Assembly: GCA_036803025.1 (NCBI GenBank)
Contig: DAIRVC010000137.1
Coordinates: 1 to 7,201, forward strand
Length of the DNA: 7,201 bases
Source of the DNA: DAIRVC01 sp036803025
GTDB lineage: Bacteria; Chloroflexota; Anaerolineae; Anaerolineales; E44-bin32
Direction: 5' to 3'
Under the pieces are notes generated by a model that was given only the letters and a program-made list of their open reading frames with translations, did no database searches and was not told the DNA's origin. This document shows positions 1 to 6,320 of the stretch, piece by piece; the stretch's first letter is position 1; each line of letters begins with the position of its first letter. A program made the position numbers and the translations under genes.

Positions 1-1
1 G

Positions 2-502
2 GCGCTGGGCGTGCCGGCCGCCGAGTTGGCCGGTCCGGCCGATTCGGTCACATTCTGTTTGTCCAAGGCGTTGTGCGCGCCGGTCGGATCGGTCTTGTGC
101 GGCGACGGCGTCTTCATCCGGCGTGCCCGGCGCATCCGCAAGCAGCTGGGCGGCGGGATGCGCCAGGCCGGCATCCTGGCCGCTGCGGGCATCGTGGCGC
201 TGGAGACGATGGTCGACCGCCTGGCGGAGGATCACTTGCGGGCGCGGCGGCTGGCCGCCGGGCTGGCGGCGATTCCGGGGATCCAGCTCGAGCCAGGCAC
301 CCCACACACCAACATGGTCTACATCCGCCTGGCTGACGGGGCGCCGGAGGCGGGGCGCGTGGCGGAGCGGGTGAGGGCGCGCGGGGTGCGGGTCGAGCCG
401 CGCGATGCCCGTCGCTTCCGGCTGGTATTGCACTACTGGGTGGACGACGACGGCGTCGAGCGGACCGTGGCCGCTTTCCGCGAGGCGCTTGCCGCCGGCT
501 GA
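2..502 (+). CDS. ltaE: Low-specificity L-threonine aldolase, C-terminal half (5' partial)
   Basis: PLP-dependent aldolase that cleaves L-threonine/L-allo-threonine to glycine and acetaldehyde in the cytoplasm. The reading frame is open from base 2, so the gene enters from the left edge; 166 codons remain, about half of the usual 340-350 residues. The stretch DSVTFCLSKALCAPVGSVL matches the family's PLP segment, and the Lys of SKALCAPVGS (codon 65-67) should be the Schiff-base lysine. The next part (RRIRKQLGGGMRQAGILAAAG) is the conserved 'K..GGGMRQ.G..AA' segment, followed by the small C-terminal domain with PHTNMVYI. The PLP domain's N-terminal part, with the cofactor-stacking residues, lies outside the window. 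The first internal ATG/GTG codons are not the true start. The SIS gene follows 121 nt later on the same strand, with no terminator visible between them. Family assignment is firm; substrate preference cannot be told. Confidence 0.93.
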   Translation, partial: ALGVPAAELAGPADSVTFCLSKALCAPVGSVLCGDGVFIRRARRIRKQLGGGMRQAGILAAAGIVALETMVDRLAEDHLRARRLAAGLAAIPGIQLEPGTPHTNMVYIRLADGAPEAGRVAERVRARGVRVEPRDARRFRLVLHYWVDDDGVERTVAAFREALAAG

Positions 503-607
503 CAGGCTCACAAACCGGCCGGAAGTCCTGTCGATCTGCGCGAAGATATCCCCGGGCCCGGAGTCGAAGAGCTTGCGCAGTGAGGCGTCGCCGCCGGTGT
601 CGGCAGA

Positions 608-620
608 GGAGGGAGGGAGG
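608..620 (+). promoter_or_regulatory. Triple overlapping Shine-Dalgarno of the SIS gene
   Basis: Three overlapping GGAGG copies lie at 608-612, 612-616 and 616-620, 11, 7 and 3 nt before the ATG at 624. The middle one has ideal spacing. This decides the start at 624 over an in-frame upstream ATG at 405, which lies inside the aldolase gene and would add 73 residues unlike any SIS protein. Confidence 0.8.
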
Positions 621-623
621 CGG

Positions 624-1667
624 ATGGCTGAGTCGAATCTCAGGCGCGAGATCGGCGAGCAGGCCGATGTGGTCGGCCGGCTGGTCAGTGGAGCCTCCCG
701 CCAGGTCGAAGCGATCGCGCGCCGGTTGAGGCAGCGGCCGCCGCGCTTCGGCCTGGTCGCGGCTCGAGGGACATCCGACAACGCGGCCACCTACGGCAAG
801 TACATGTTGGGGGCCATGAACGGCCTGGTGGTTGGGCTGGCGGCGCCGTCGCTGATCACTGTCTACCATCGCAAGCTGGATCTGCGTGAGGCGCTGGTCA
901 TCGGCATCTCGCAGTCCGGCCAGGGGCTGGATGTGAACGCCGTGCTCGAACATGCGCGGCAGCAAGGCGCCTTCACCCTGGCCATCACCAATACGGCCGA
1001 TTCGCCGATGGCAAAGGCGGCCGAGGCGGTCATCGATATCGGCGCCGGGCCGGAAGTGAGCGTCGCCGCCAGCAAGACCTACACGGGGGAGCTGGCGGCG
1101 CTGGCGATATTGGCGGCGCACTGGCGCGGCGATGCGCAGCTGCTGGCCGATCTGCAGCGGCTGCCGGGGTGGGTGGCCCAGGCGCTGGAGGTCGAGGCCG
1201 CGGTGGCCGAGTGCGCGCAGGCCTTCCGCGAAGCGAGCACAATGGTGTGCGTCGGGCGCGGCTACAACCACGCCACCTCATTCGAGACCGCCCTCAAAGT
1301 GAAGGAGCTCTCCTACGTCGCCGCGCTGGCGTACTCGGCGGCCGACTTCCGGCACGGCCCGATCGCCATGCTCGAGGCTGGCTTCCCGGTTGTAGCCACC
1401 GCTCCGCAAGGCGAAGCGTTGGCCGATATGGCTGCCTTGATCGGCGAGATCACGCCCACCGGCGCGCGGCTGGCGGTCGTCTCCAACGATCCAGGGGTCC
1501 TTTCGGCGACCGACCTGAACGTGCGCCTGCCGTCGGGTATGGCCGAGTGGCTCTCGCCGATCGTCTGCGCCATCCCGGGGCAGTTCCTGGCGCTGCACTT
1601 GGCGCTGGCGCACGGGTATGACCCCGACCGCCCGCGCGGTCTGCACAAGGTCACCCTGACGCGCTGA
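624..1667 (+). CDS. SIS-domain sugar-phosphate isomerase/deaminase (GlmS isomerase-domain-like, no glutaminase)
   Basis: A 347-aa protein with two tandem SIS domains, equivalent to the isomerase half of glucosamine-6-phosphate synthase GlmS. Visible motifs: ARGTSDNA (residues 47-54, first phosphate-binding loop), ISQSGQGLDV (95-104), AGPEVSVAASKTYT (141-154), ETALKVKELSY (221-231), FRHGPIAML (242-250) and a C-terminal PRGLHKVTLTR. By alignment from memory to E. coli GlmS, Lys485, Glu488, His504 and Lys603 correspond to Lys225, Glu228, His244 and Lys342, so the isomerase centre looks intact. The N-terminal Cys glutaminase domain is absent, so glutamine-dependent GlcN-6-P synthesis is unlikely. 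Likely activities are GlcN-6-P deaminase/isomerase (NagB-II type) or another aminosugar- or fructosamine-phosphate reaction (AgaS/FrlB-like). The neighbours give no sugar-pathway context. It may be cotranscribed with the aldolase gene 121 nt upstream. The family is certain, the substrate is not. Confidence 0.92.
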   Translation: MAESNLRREIGEQADVVGRLVSGASRQVEAIARRLRQRPPRFGLVAARGTSDNAATYGKYMLGAMNGLVVGLAAPSLITVYHRKLDLREALVIGISQSGQGLDVNAVLEHARQQGAFTLAITNTADSPMAKAAEAVIDIGAGPEVSVAASKTYTGELAALAILAAHWRGDAQLLADLQRLPGWVAQALEVEAAVAECAQAFREASTMVCVGRGYNHATSFETALKVKELSYVAALAYSAADFRHGPIAMLEAGFPVVATAPQGEALADMAALIGEITPTGARLAVVSNDPGVLSATDLNVRLPSGMAEWLSPIVCAIPGQFLALHLALAHGYDPDRPRGLHKVTLTR

Positions 1668-1700
1668 TCCGCTCGGCCGCCAGGCCAGTGTCGGGTTGTC

Positions 1701-1729
1701 TTGAATTCATCTTGCCGCTGTGGTAAACT
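1701..1729 (+). promoter_or_regulatory. Probable sigma-70-type promoter of tRNA-Asp
   Basis: TTGAAT (1701-1706), a 17-nt spacer and TAAACT (1724-1729); each box matches 4 of 6 consensus positions with optimal spacing. A start near 1735-1737 would lie a few bases before the mature tRNA 5' end at 1741. The stretch is locally AT-richer than its surroundings. Confidence 0.6.
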
Positions 1730-1740
1730 CGGCCAGCCCC

Positions 1741-1817
1741 GGGGGTGTGGTGTAGCGGCCTAACACGCTGCCCTGTCAAGGCAGAGACCGAGGGTTCGAA
1801 TCCCTTCATCCCCGCCA
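1741..1817 (+). tRNA. tRNA-Asp (anticodon GTC), CCA encoded
   Basis: The complete cloverleaf can be folded by hand. The acceptor is GGGGGTG/CATCCCC with one G-U pair. The D-stem is GTGT/ACAC with a 9-nt loop. The anticodon stem is CTGCC/GGCAG with loop CTGTCAA, placing anticodon GTC at 1775-1777. The variable loop is 5 nt (AGACC). The T-stem is GAGGG/CCCTT with loop TTCGAAT. The discriminator base is G1814, as expected for tRNA-Asp, and CCA is encoded at 1815-1817. It sits alone between a promoter and a terminator, so it is probably transcribed as a single-tRNA unit. Confidence 0.97.
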
Positions 1818-1823
1818 GTGCGA

Positions 1824-1880
1824 TGCCGTCCGACCTCCGCAGTTGCGCAACTCCGGAAGTCGGACGGCAGTCTATTTCCT
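1824..1880 (+). terminator. Strong intrinsic terminator after tRNA-Asp
   Basis: The arms TGCCGTCCGACCTCCG (1824-1839) and CGGAAGTCGGACGGCA (1854-1869) pair with one mismatch in 16. The enclosed AGTTGCGCAACT (1841-1852) is a perfect palindrome that extends the stem past a single C/C mismatch. The T-rich run TCTATTTCCT follows on the plus strand (1871-1880), so it works best for the tRNA. It also lies just past the DUF2148 stop codon (minus strand), where it has no U-tract but could act as an mRNA 3' end. Confidence 0.85.
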
Positions 1881-2411
1881 CACCCCCGCCGGCGCTTTGA
1901 CTGCCCGGTCGAAGTAGATGCTCTTCCCGGTAGCCGAGAGCGGGATGCCCATCACGAAGTCGGCATTGATCTGCCCGAGTTGGCGGGCCACGACGCCGAC
2001 GCGGTACATGACCCGGTTGTCGGCGTTCAGGATCGAAGCCGTCTTGACCGCCGAACCGATGGCGATGCCCAGGTCGAGATGACGCAGGGCGCAGTTCGGC
2101 CCCCTGAATTCACCCTCATGCGTATTGATGATGATGCAGCTGTCGAAGCCGCACGCGCCGCAATTCAGGTCGGCCACATCCGCGTCCTTGATCCCAATCA
2201 GCACAACCGCCTGCGAGTCGAGGACGTTCTGTCCGTCGCGCTCGAAACCGGGGTTGTTCTTCTGGCGCCCGTACTCGATCATCGCCGTGCCCAGGCGGCG
2301 GACTTCCTTGCCGGCCAGCGACTCGACGACGACGAAGTCGCGGCCGCCGGCCTTGGGTGCGGTGCGGGCCGCCAGGGCCATCAATTCCGCCACGATCTGC
2401 ATGCCTTCCAC
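1872..2411 (-). CDS. DUF2148 ferredoxin-domain protein (four-Cys Fe-S motif)
   Basis: A 179-aa protein resembling the DUF2148 'ferredoxin domain-containing' family, whose biochemical role is not established. Four cysteines, C84, C87, C92 and C107, give the spacing C-x2-C-x4-C-x14-C within LNCGACGFDSC. This resembles the 4Fe-4S motif of the Fe-S domain in RnfB and corrinoid iron-sulfur proteins, so a [4Fe-4S] cluster is likely. The N-terminal part (residues 5-50) is a helix-rich segment with RDFVVVESLAG and LGTAMIEYGR. The C-terminal part (118-160) holds IGSAVKTASILNADNRVMYRVG and a DFVMGIPLSATGKSIYFDR ending. There is no signal peptide or membrane segment, so it is probably cytoplasmic. The start is GTG at 2411, set by AGGAGG 6 nt upstream; the ATG at 2402 is a worse-spaced alternative. 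It lies 152 nt downstream of the ABC operon on the same strand but appears to have its own promoter. A redox or electron-carrier role is inference. Confidence 0.9.
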   Translation of the reverse strand: MEGMQIVAELMALAARTAPKAGGRDFVVVESLAGKEVRRLGTAMIEYGRQKNNPGFERDGQNVLDSQAVVLIGIKDADVADLNCGACGFDSCIIINTHEGEFRGPNCALRHLDLGIAIGSAVKTASILNADNRVMYRVGVVARQLGQINADFVMGIPLSATGKSIYFDRAVKAPAGVRK

Positions 2412-2417
2412 GTTCGG

Positions 2418-2423
2418 CCTCCT
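2418..2423 (-). promoter_or_regulatory. Shine-Dalgarno of the DUF2148 gene
   Basis: AGGAGG on the minus strand lies 6 nt before the GTG at 2411 and 15 nt before the ATG at 2402. It therefore favours the GTG start. Confidence 0.8.
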
Positions 2424-2457
2424 GTGGGGCAGACGGGTCGCGCCCGCCCCTGCCAGG
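2421..2457 (-). other. Possible hairpin touching the DUF2148 ribosome binding site
   Basis: In the minus-strand transcript, CCTG (2457-2454) can pair with CAGG (2424-2421), GGGGC (2450-2446) with GCCCC (2430-2426), and GGG/CCC inside. The structure would occupy the first bases of the Shine-Dalgarno region. Such pairings are common in GC-rich sequence, so this is only a possible translational control element. Confidence 0.3.
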
Positions 2458-2459
2458 CG

Positions 2460-2488
2460 ATTATGGGCTGGCGGGCCGCATCCGGCAA
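2460..2488 (-). promoter_or_regulatory. Candidate promoter of the DUF2148 gene
   Basis: On the minus strand TTGCCG (2488-2483), a 17-nt spacer and CATAAT (2465-2460) match the sigma-70-type boxes at 4/6 and 5/6. The start would fall near 2453, about 42 nt before the GTG. The -35 box lies inside the inverted repeat at 2472-2516, so a protein binding there could control this promoter. Confidence 0.5.
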
Positions 2489-2516
2489 GCGCCGGATATC
2501 TTCGATAGGCGGCCCG
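2472..2516. repeat. Nested inverted repeat upstream of the DUF2148 gene
   Basis: The outer arms CGGGCCGC (2472-2479) and GCGGCCCG (2509-2516) are perfect complements. Directly inside, ATCCGGC (2480-2486) and GCCGGAT (2491-2497) form a perfect 7-bp stem around AAGC. The remaining 11 nt (2498-2508) contain a small ATC-TTC-GAT hairpin, so RNA would fold as a three-way junction. No U-tract follows on the minus strand and the -35 box lies within it, so an operator, or an mRNA 3' end for the ABC operon, is more likely than a classic terminator. Confidence 0.5.
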
Positions 2517-2563
2517 TACCCGGCCGACGCCGGGGGGGAGATCCCCGACGCCCGCCGGGCCGA

Positions 2564-4387
2564 TTAGTCGCCGGCGTTCGCGCCGACCATCCCCGCTAGA
2601 TCGTACTCCCGCTCGAGCTGTCTGCGGAACTGGCGCGTGTACAGGTTGTAGTAGCGTCCCTTGCGGCGCAGCAGCTCGGCGTGGCTGCCCATCTCGACGA
2701 TCGCCCCGCCGTCGATGACCAGGATGCGGTCGGCGCGTCGGATGGTCGACAGACGGTGGGCGATGATGAACGAGGTCCGCCCGCGCGTCAGCTGCTCCAT
2801 GCCGCGTTGGATCATGGACTCGGTGAGCGTGTCGACCGAGCTGGTGGCCTCGTCCATGATGAAGATCTCCGGCGCGGCCAGAGCCGCCCGCGCTAGGCTG
2901 ATGAGCTGCCTTTGGCCGACCGAAAGCAGGTTGCCGCCCTCGCCGACCTGCGCTTCGTAACCTTGATCCAGCCGGCTGATGAAGTCATGTGCGCCGGCCA
3001 GCTGCGCGGCCGCCTCGGCTTCGTCGTCGGAGGCCGACAATCGGCCGTAGCGGATGTTCTCCCGCACTGTGCCCGAAAACAGATGCGGCGTCTGCAGCAC
3101 AACACCCAGGCGCGACTGCAGCGCCTGCAGGCTCAGCTCGGTGTAGTCTCGGCCGTCGATGCGGATCGTCCCGCGGCGCGGTTCGTAGAAGCGGCAGATC
3201 AGGTTGACGATCGTCGACTTACCGCCGCCGGTCGGCCCAACCAGAGCCAGCGTTTCCCCTGGCTCGATCGTCAGGTTGAAGTCCGATAGGACCGGCTTGC
3301 CTTCTTCATAAGCGAAGTCGACATGCTCGAACTCGATCCGGCCGCGGATCGTCCCCGGGTCGATCGCCCCCGGCCGGTTGACCACTTCGGGCGCGCTATC
3401 GATCAACCCGAATACGCGTTCGGCCGAGGCGATGGCGTGCTGGAGCTCGGCGTAGACGCGCGCCAGGTCCTGGATCGGCCAGAGCATGAGCGTGATGTAG
3501 CCGACGAACGCCTGGATGCCTCCGACCGAGACGCCGCCGACCGTGGCCTGCAGGCCGCCCAGCCAGACGACTCCGCCCAGGGCGAAGGCGCTGACCATCT
3601 GCACGGCCGGCAGGAAGAGCGCCGAGAGCCAAGCTGCCCGAAAGGACGATCGGTACATGGCCGACGAGAGCTGGCCGAACTCGGCCAGGTTGGCCTGCTC
3701 ACGACCAAGCGCCTTGACCACTCGCACGCCGGTGATGTTCTCGTTATAGGCGGCGGTGATGCGGGCGTTGGCGCGCCGCACCAGGCGGAACTCGCCCAGG
3801 ATGCGCTTCTGGAACTGCGCGGCGATGATCAGCAACAGCGGCAAGATGGTCAGGACCATGAGCGCCAGGCGCCAATTGATGACCAGCATAAAGGTCATCG
3901 CTGTGGCGATGTTGAGCAGGCCCCAGGTGCTGTCGAGAATTCCCCAGGTGACCAGTTGGGCGATGCGCTCCGAGTCGGAAGTCACGCGGGCCATCAGCCA
4001 GCCGACCGGCGTCCGGTCGTAGTAGGCGAAGGACAGCTGCTGCAGGTGATCGAACATCTTCTTGCGCAGGTCGTACTGCACGCGCTCGCCCAGGACTCCG
4101 GCCAGGAAGATCAGGAGGAAGACCGCCACAGCCTGGCTGGCCAGCACGGCGGCGTACGTGGTGGCAATCCTCGTCACGGCTTGCGCATCGCCGGCGACGA
4201 TGCCTTCGTCGATCAGGCGCTTGCTCAGGAACGTGAAGAAAGCGTCCTGGAACGAGACGATAGCCGTGGCCACCAGGATTAGGATCACCCAGCGACGGTG
4301 CGGTCGGGTCTGCGCCAGGATGCGCCCCAGGGTCTTCAGGCTCAAGTGAGAGCCAATCTCATCGTCGTCAAAGTCAGGCACTGACAC
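2564..4387 (-). CDS. Heterodimeric ABC exporter subunit with consensus Walker B Glu and LSVGQ signature
   Basis: A 607-aa fused membrane-plus-ATPase half-transporter of the MsbA/MdlB/BmrCD (type IV exporter) group. The N-terminal domain (about 33-305) has six hydrophobic segments, near 33-55, 75-100, 150-172, 174-190, 255-280 and 287-305. In the nucleotide-binding domain: A-loop Tyr360, Walker A GPTGGGKST (384-392), Q-loop Gln432 in LQTPHLF, signature LSVGQ (488-492), Walker B IFIMDE (508-513) with catalytic Glu513, D-loop SSVD (516-519) and H-loop His544 in IIAHRLST. The second glycine of the usual LSGGQ is replaced by valine. This subunit pairs with the product of the upstream gene, which has the matching Walker B defect. 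The start is GTG at 4387, 14 nt inside the upstream gene, with AAGGAA (4400-4395) 7 nt before it; this overlap suggests translational coupling and equal dosage. It probably exports drugs or lipophilic compounds across the cytoplasmic membrane; the substrate is unknown. Confidence 0.96.
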   Translation of the reverse strand: MSVPDFDDDEIGSHLSLKTLGRILAQTRPHRRWVILILVATAIVSFQDAFFTFLSKRLIDEGIVAGDAQAVTRIATTYAAVLASQAVAVFLLIFLAGVLGERVQYDLRKKMFDHLQQLSFAYYDRTPVGWLMARVTSDSERIAQLVTWGILDSTWGLLNIATAMTFMLVINWRLALMVLTILPLLLIIAAQFQKRILGEFRLVRRANARITAAYNENITGVRVVKALGREQANLAEFGQLSSAMYRSSFRAAWLSALFLPAVQMVSAFALGGVVWLGGLQATVGGVSVGGIQAFVGYITLMLWPIQDLARVYAELQHAIASAERVFGLIDSAPEVVNRPGAIDPGTIRGRIEFEHVDFAYEEGKPVLSDFNLTIEPGETLALVGPTGGGKSTIVNLICRFYEPRRGTIRIDGRDYTELSLQALQSRLGVVLQTPHLFSGTVRENIRYGRLSASDDEAEAAAQLAGAHDFISRLDQGYEAQVGEGGNLLSVGQRQLISLARAALAAPEIFIMDEATSSVDTLTESMIQRGMEQLTRGRTSFIIAHRLSTIRRADRILVIDGGAIVEMGSHAELLRRKGRYYNLYTRQFRRQLEREYDLAGMVGANAGD

Positions 4388-6182
4388 GGTCTACTTCCTT
4401 CTGGACTTCTTCGTCGATACGGGCCTGGACCTCGAAGATCTGCCTATAGATGCCCGGCTGATCGCGCAGCTCGGCGTGCGTGCCCTGCTGAACGATCTGT
4501 CCGTGATCGAGCACCAGGATCAGGTCGGCGCGCATCACCGTCTGAATGCGGTGGGCGATCAAGAACGTGGTGCGCCCGCGCATCAGGCGCTCGAGCGCCT
4601 CCCCGATGACCTCCTCGGTCTCGGTATCTACCGACGAGGTCGAGTCGTCCAGGATTAGCAAGCGCGGATCCTTGAGCAGCGTGCGGGCAATGGCCACGCG
4701 CTGCTTCTGGCCGCCGGAGAGCGTCACACCGCGCTCGCCGACACGCGTGTCGTAACCGTCGGGAAAGCCGGCGATGACGTCGTGGATGGCGGCGGCGCGT
4801 GCGGCCGCCTCCACCTCGACCTGGGGAACATCCCGCCCGACGCCGTAGGTGATGTTGTCGCGGATCGACCGGCTGAACAGGAAAGGCTCTTGCTCGACGA
4901 TGCCCATCTCCTGGCGCAGGTACTGGCGCGGGATTTCCTTCAACTCCAGGCCGTCGATCAACACAGAGCCGCCGCTGTAGCTGTAAAACCGGGGCAGCAG
5001 GTTGACGAGCGTCGACTTGCCGGAGCCGGTCGCACCCAGCAGGGCGACGACCTGCCCCGGCCGGCAGGCGAAGGTGATCTCTTTGAGCACGTGGCTGTCG
5101 CCTTCGTAGGCGAAGCCGACCGAGGCGAATTCGACTTCGCCTTGCAGGGGTCCCTGCGGCCGTGCCGCGCCCTGGCCCAGCGGTTCGCGTGCCTGGCGGA
5201 TCACCTCGGCCACGCGGCCGAAGGACACCAATCCGGTCGACATCTGGACGATCAGGCGCGCCAGGTTGCGCAGCGGGAAGATGAGCCAGACGACCATGCC
5301 GGCGTAGGCCAGATACGTCCCCAGGCTGATCTCGCCGGCGATCGCCAGCCGGGCGGCGAACACGAAGCCGCCCAACATCTGCAGGCCGCACAGGACGTCG
5401 GAGATCGGCCAGAAGAGCGAATGCATCGTCATCAGCTGGCGGCCGCGCTGGTACTTGGCCCAGTTCTGGCGGTCGAACTTCTCGCTCTCGAATGCCTGCC
5501 GGGCAAAGGCTTTGACCACGCGCACTCCGGCCAGGTTCTCCTGGAGCGCCGTGGAGAGCTTGGCCTCCTGCGCCTGATAGGCCTCGTAGGCTTTGGAGAC
5601 GCGTCGGAAGAAGAACAGCGACAGGACGATGATGATCGGGATGGCGACGATGGAGACCGCACCCAGGCGCCAATCGAGCGCCAGGAGTGCGGTCAGGTTC
5701 ACAGCGAACAGCAGGACGATTCGTCCGGCCATGATCGCCTGGTCGGCAAAGAAGCGCCGCAGGGCGTCGACGTCCGAGGTCGAGCGCTCGATCAGGTCGC
5801 CGGTCTGTGCCTGGTCGTGGTAGGCAAAGGGCAGGCGCTGGATGTGGTCGAACAGGTAGTTGCGCAGCCGCAGGGCGATGCCTTCCGCGGTCCGGGCGGC
5901 CAGCCGGCCGCTCAGGAACGTGAAGATGCCCTCGAAGACCGCCAAACCAACGACGGCGCCGGCCAGGAGCGGCAGGCGCGGCGTCGCCGCCGGATCACCC
6001 AGGACCGAGTCGACGAAATCGCGCAGGACCAGGTAGACGCCGGTCTTCGACAGCGCCGCCACCCCCAGGCTGAGCGTCGCCCAGAGATAGGTGAGCCGAA
6101 AGCCGGCCATCAACCGCCACAGGCCGCGCAGGCGGCCATGGGTCACCGTATTCTGAAGATCAACTGTCGGGTCAGGGGCCAC
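4374..6182 (-). CDS. Heterodimeric ABC exporter subunit with degenerate Walker B (Asp for Glu)
   Basis: A 602-aa half-transporter and first gene of the exporter operon. Six hydrophobic segments lie near residues 28-53, 70-91, 148-169, 172-191, 257-279 and 287-307. In the nucleotide-binding domain: A-loop Tyr359, Walker A GATGSGKST (383-391), Q-loop Gln431 in EQEPFLF, canonical signature LSGGQ (488-492), Walker B LLILDD (508-513) and H-loop His544 in LIAHRIQT. Asp513 sits where the catalytic glutamate belongs. This marks the degenerate-site subunit of heterodimeric exporters, and the partner carries the altered signature, so both defects fall in one ATP site. I chose GTG at 6182 because GGAGGG (6197-6192) lies 9 nt before it. 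An upstream GTG at 6209 would add nine residues but lacks a Shine-Dalgarno. The gene has its own promoter about 200 nt upstream and a leader with a short ORF. The substrate is unknown; a multidrug role is inferred from subfamily and leader. Confidence 0.95.
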   Translation of the reverse strand: MAPDPTVDLQNTVTHGRLRGLWRLMAGFRLTYLWATLSLGVAALSKTGVYLVLRDFVDSVLGDPAATPRLPLLAGAVVGLAVFEGIFTFLSGRLAARTAEGIALRLRNYLFDHIQRLPFAYHDQAQTGDLIERSTSDVDALRRFFADQAIMAGRIVLLFAVNLTALLALDWRLGAVSIVAIPIIIVLSLFFFRRVSKAYEAYQAQEAKLSTALQENLAGVRVVKAFARQAFESEKFDRQNWAKYQRGRQLMTMHSLFWPISDVLCGLQMLGGFVFAARLAIAGEISLGTYLAYAGMVVWLIFPLRNLARLIVQMSTGLVSFGRVAEVIRQAREPLGQGAARPQGPLQGEVEFASVGFAYEGDSHVLKEITFACRPGQVVALLGATGSGKSTLVNLLPRFYSYSGGSVLIDGLELKEIPRQYLRQEMGIVEQEPFLFSRSIRDNITYGVGRDVPQVEVEAAARAAAIHDVIAGFPDGYDTRVGERGVTLSGGQKQRVAIARTLLKDPRLLILDDSTSSVDTETEEVIGEALERLMRGRTTFLIAHRIQTVMRADLILVLDHGQIVQQGTHAELRDQPGIYRQIFEVQARIDEEVQKEVDRVSA

Positions 6183-6191
6183 AGCGAGCTG

Positions 6192-6197
6192 CCCTCC
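6192..6197 (-). promoter_or_regulatory. Shine-Dalgarno of the first ABC gene (start-deciding, may be sequestered)
   Basis: GGAGGG on the minus strand lies 9 nt before GTG 6182 and inside the coding region that the alternative GTG at 6209 would use, so it selects 6182. CGGAGGGCAG (6198-6189) can pair with CTGCAGCTCCG (6301-6291) in the leader: CGGAG/CTCCG plus GCAG/CTGC around a 1x2 internal loop. Confidence 0.6.
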
Positions 6198-6213
6198 GAT
6201 GCTGTCCACTGGG

Positions 6214-6317
6214 GCGTGGGCGCGCCACGCACGACGGCTCGGCGCCGACCCCGTGGCTGCGGACTGTCCACCCGTTCCACGTGGACAAGACGGAGCTGCA
6301 GTCTGTGGTGGGGTCGG
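6214..6317 (-). promoter_or_regulatory. Structured 5' leader of the ABC exporter operon
   Basis: Three perfect stems can form in the transcript between the leader ORF and the first ABC gene. P1 pairs CCGACCCC (6317-6310) with GGGGTCGG (6252-6245), starting 4 nt after the leader ORF stop. P3, nested inside, pairs TGTCCAC (6287-6281) with GTGGACA (6271-6265) over a 9-nt loop. P4 pairs GCGTGG (6230-6225) with CCACGC (6219-6214). A CTGC segment (6301-6298) can either join GCAG (6260-6257) inside P1 or take part in pairing with the Shine-Dalgarno region at 6198-6189. The stems are seen in the sequence; switching between them is inference. Confidence 0.45.
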
Positions 6318-6320
6318 GGA

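Noticed and set aside
503..623. Promoter or terminator between the aldolase and SIS genes
   Set aside because: No paired -35/-10 boxes and no hairpin with a T-run could be found; cotranscription is simpler.
114..1271. Minus-strand open frame (385 codons) across the aldolase and SIS genes
   Set aside because: Spans two well-supported genes on the opposite strand and gives an Arg/Pro/Ala-rich product without domains.
2519..2559. CCCGGC/GCCGGG hairpin with inner GGGG/CCCC just after the ABC operon stop as a terminator
   Set aside because: Short, imperfect stems with no U-tract; expected by chance in this GC-rich stretch.
1818..2567. Plus-strand open frame (249 codons) opposite the DUF2148 gene
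   Set aside because: Starts within the tRNA terminator hairpin and mirrors a protein with a clear Fe-S motif; no domain of its own.
3323..4282. Long plus-strand open frame (319 codons) opposite the second ABC gene
   Set aside because: Antisense shadow of the transporter domain, low-complexity hydrophilic product, no ribosome binding context to support it.
6276..6285. TCCACGTGGA palindrome (CACGTG core) as a protein operator
   Set aside because: It lies about 100 nt downstream of the exporter's predicted start and forms part of the P3 hairpin, so an RNA role explains it at least as well.
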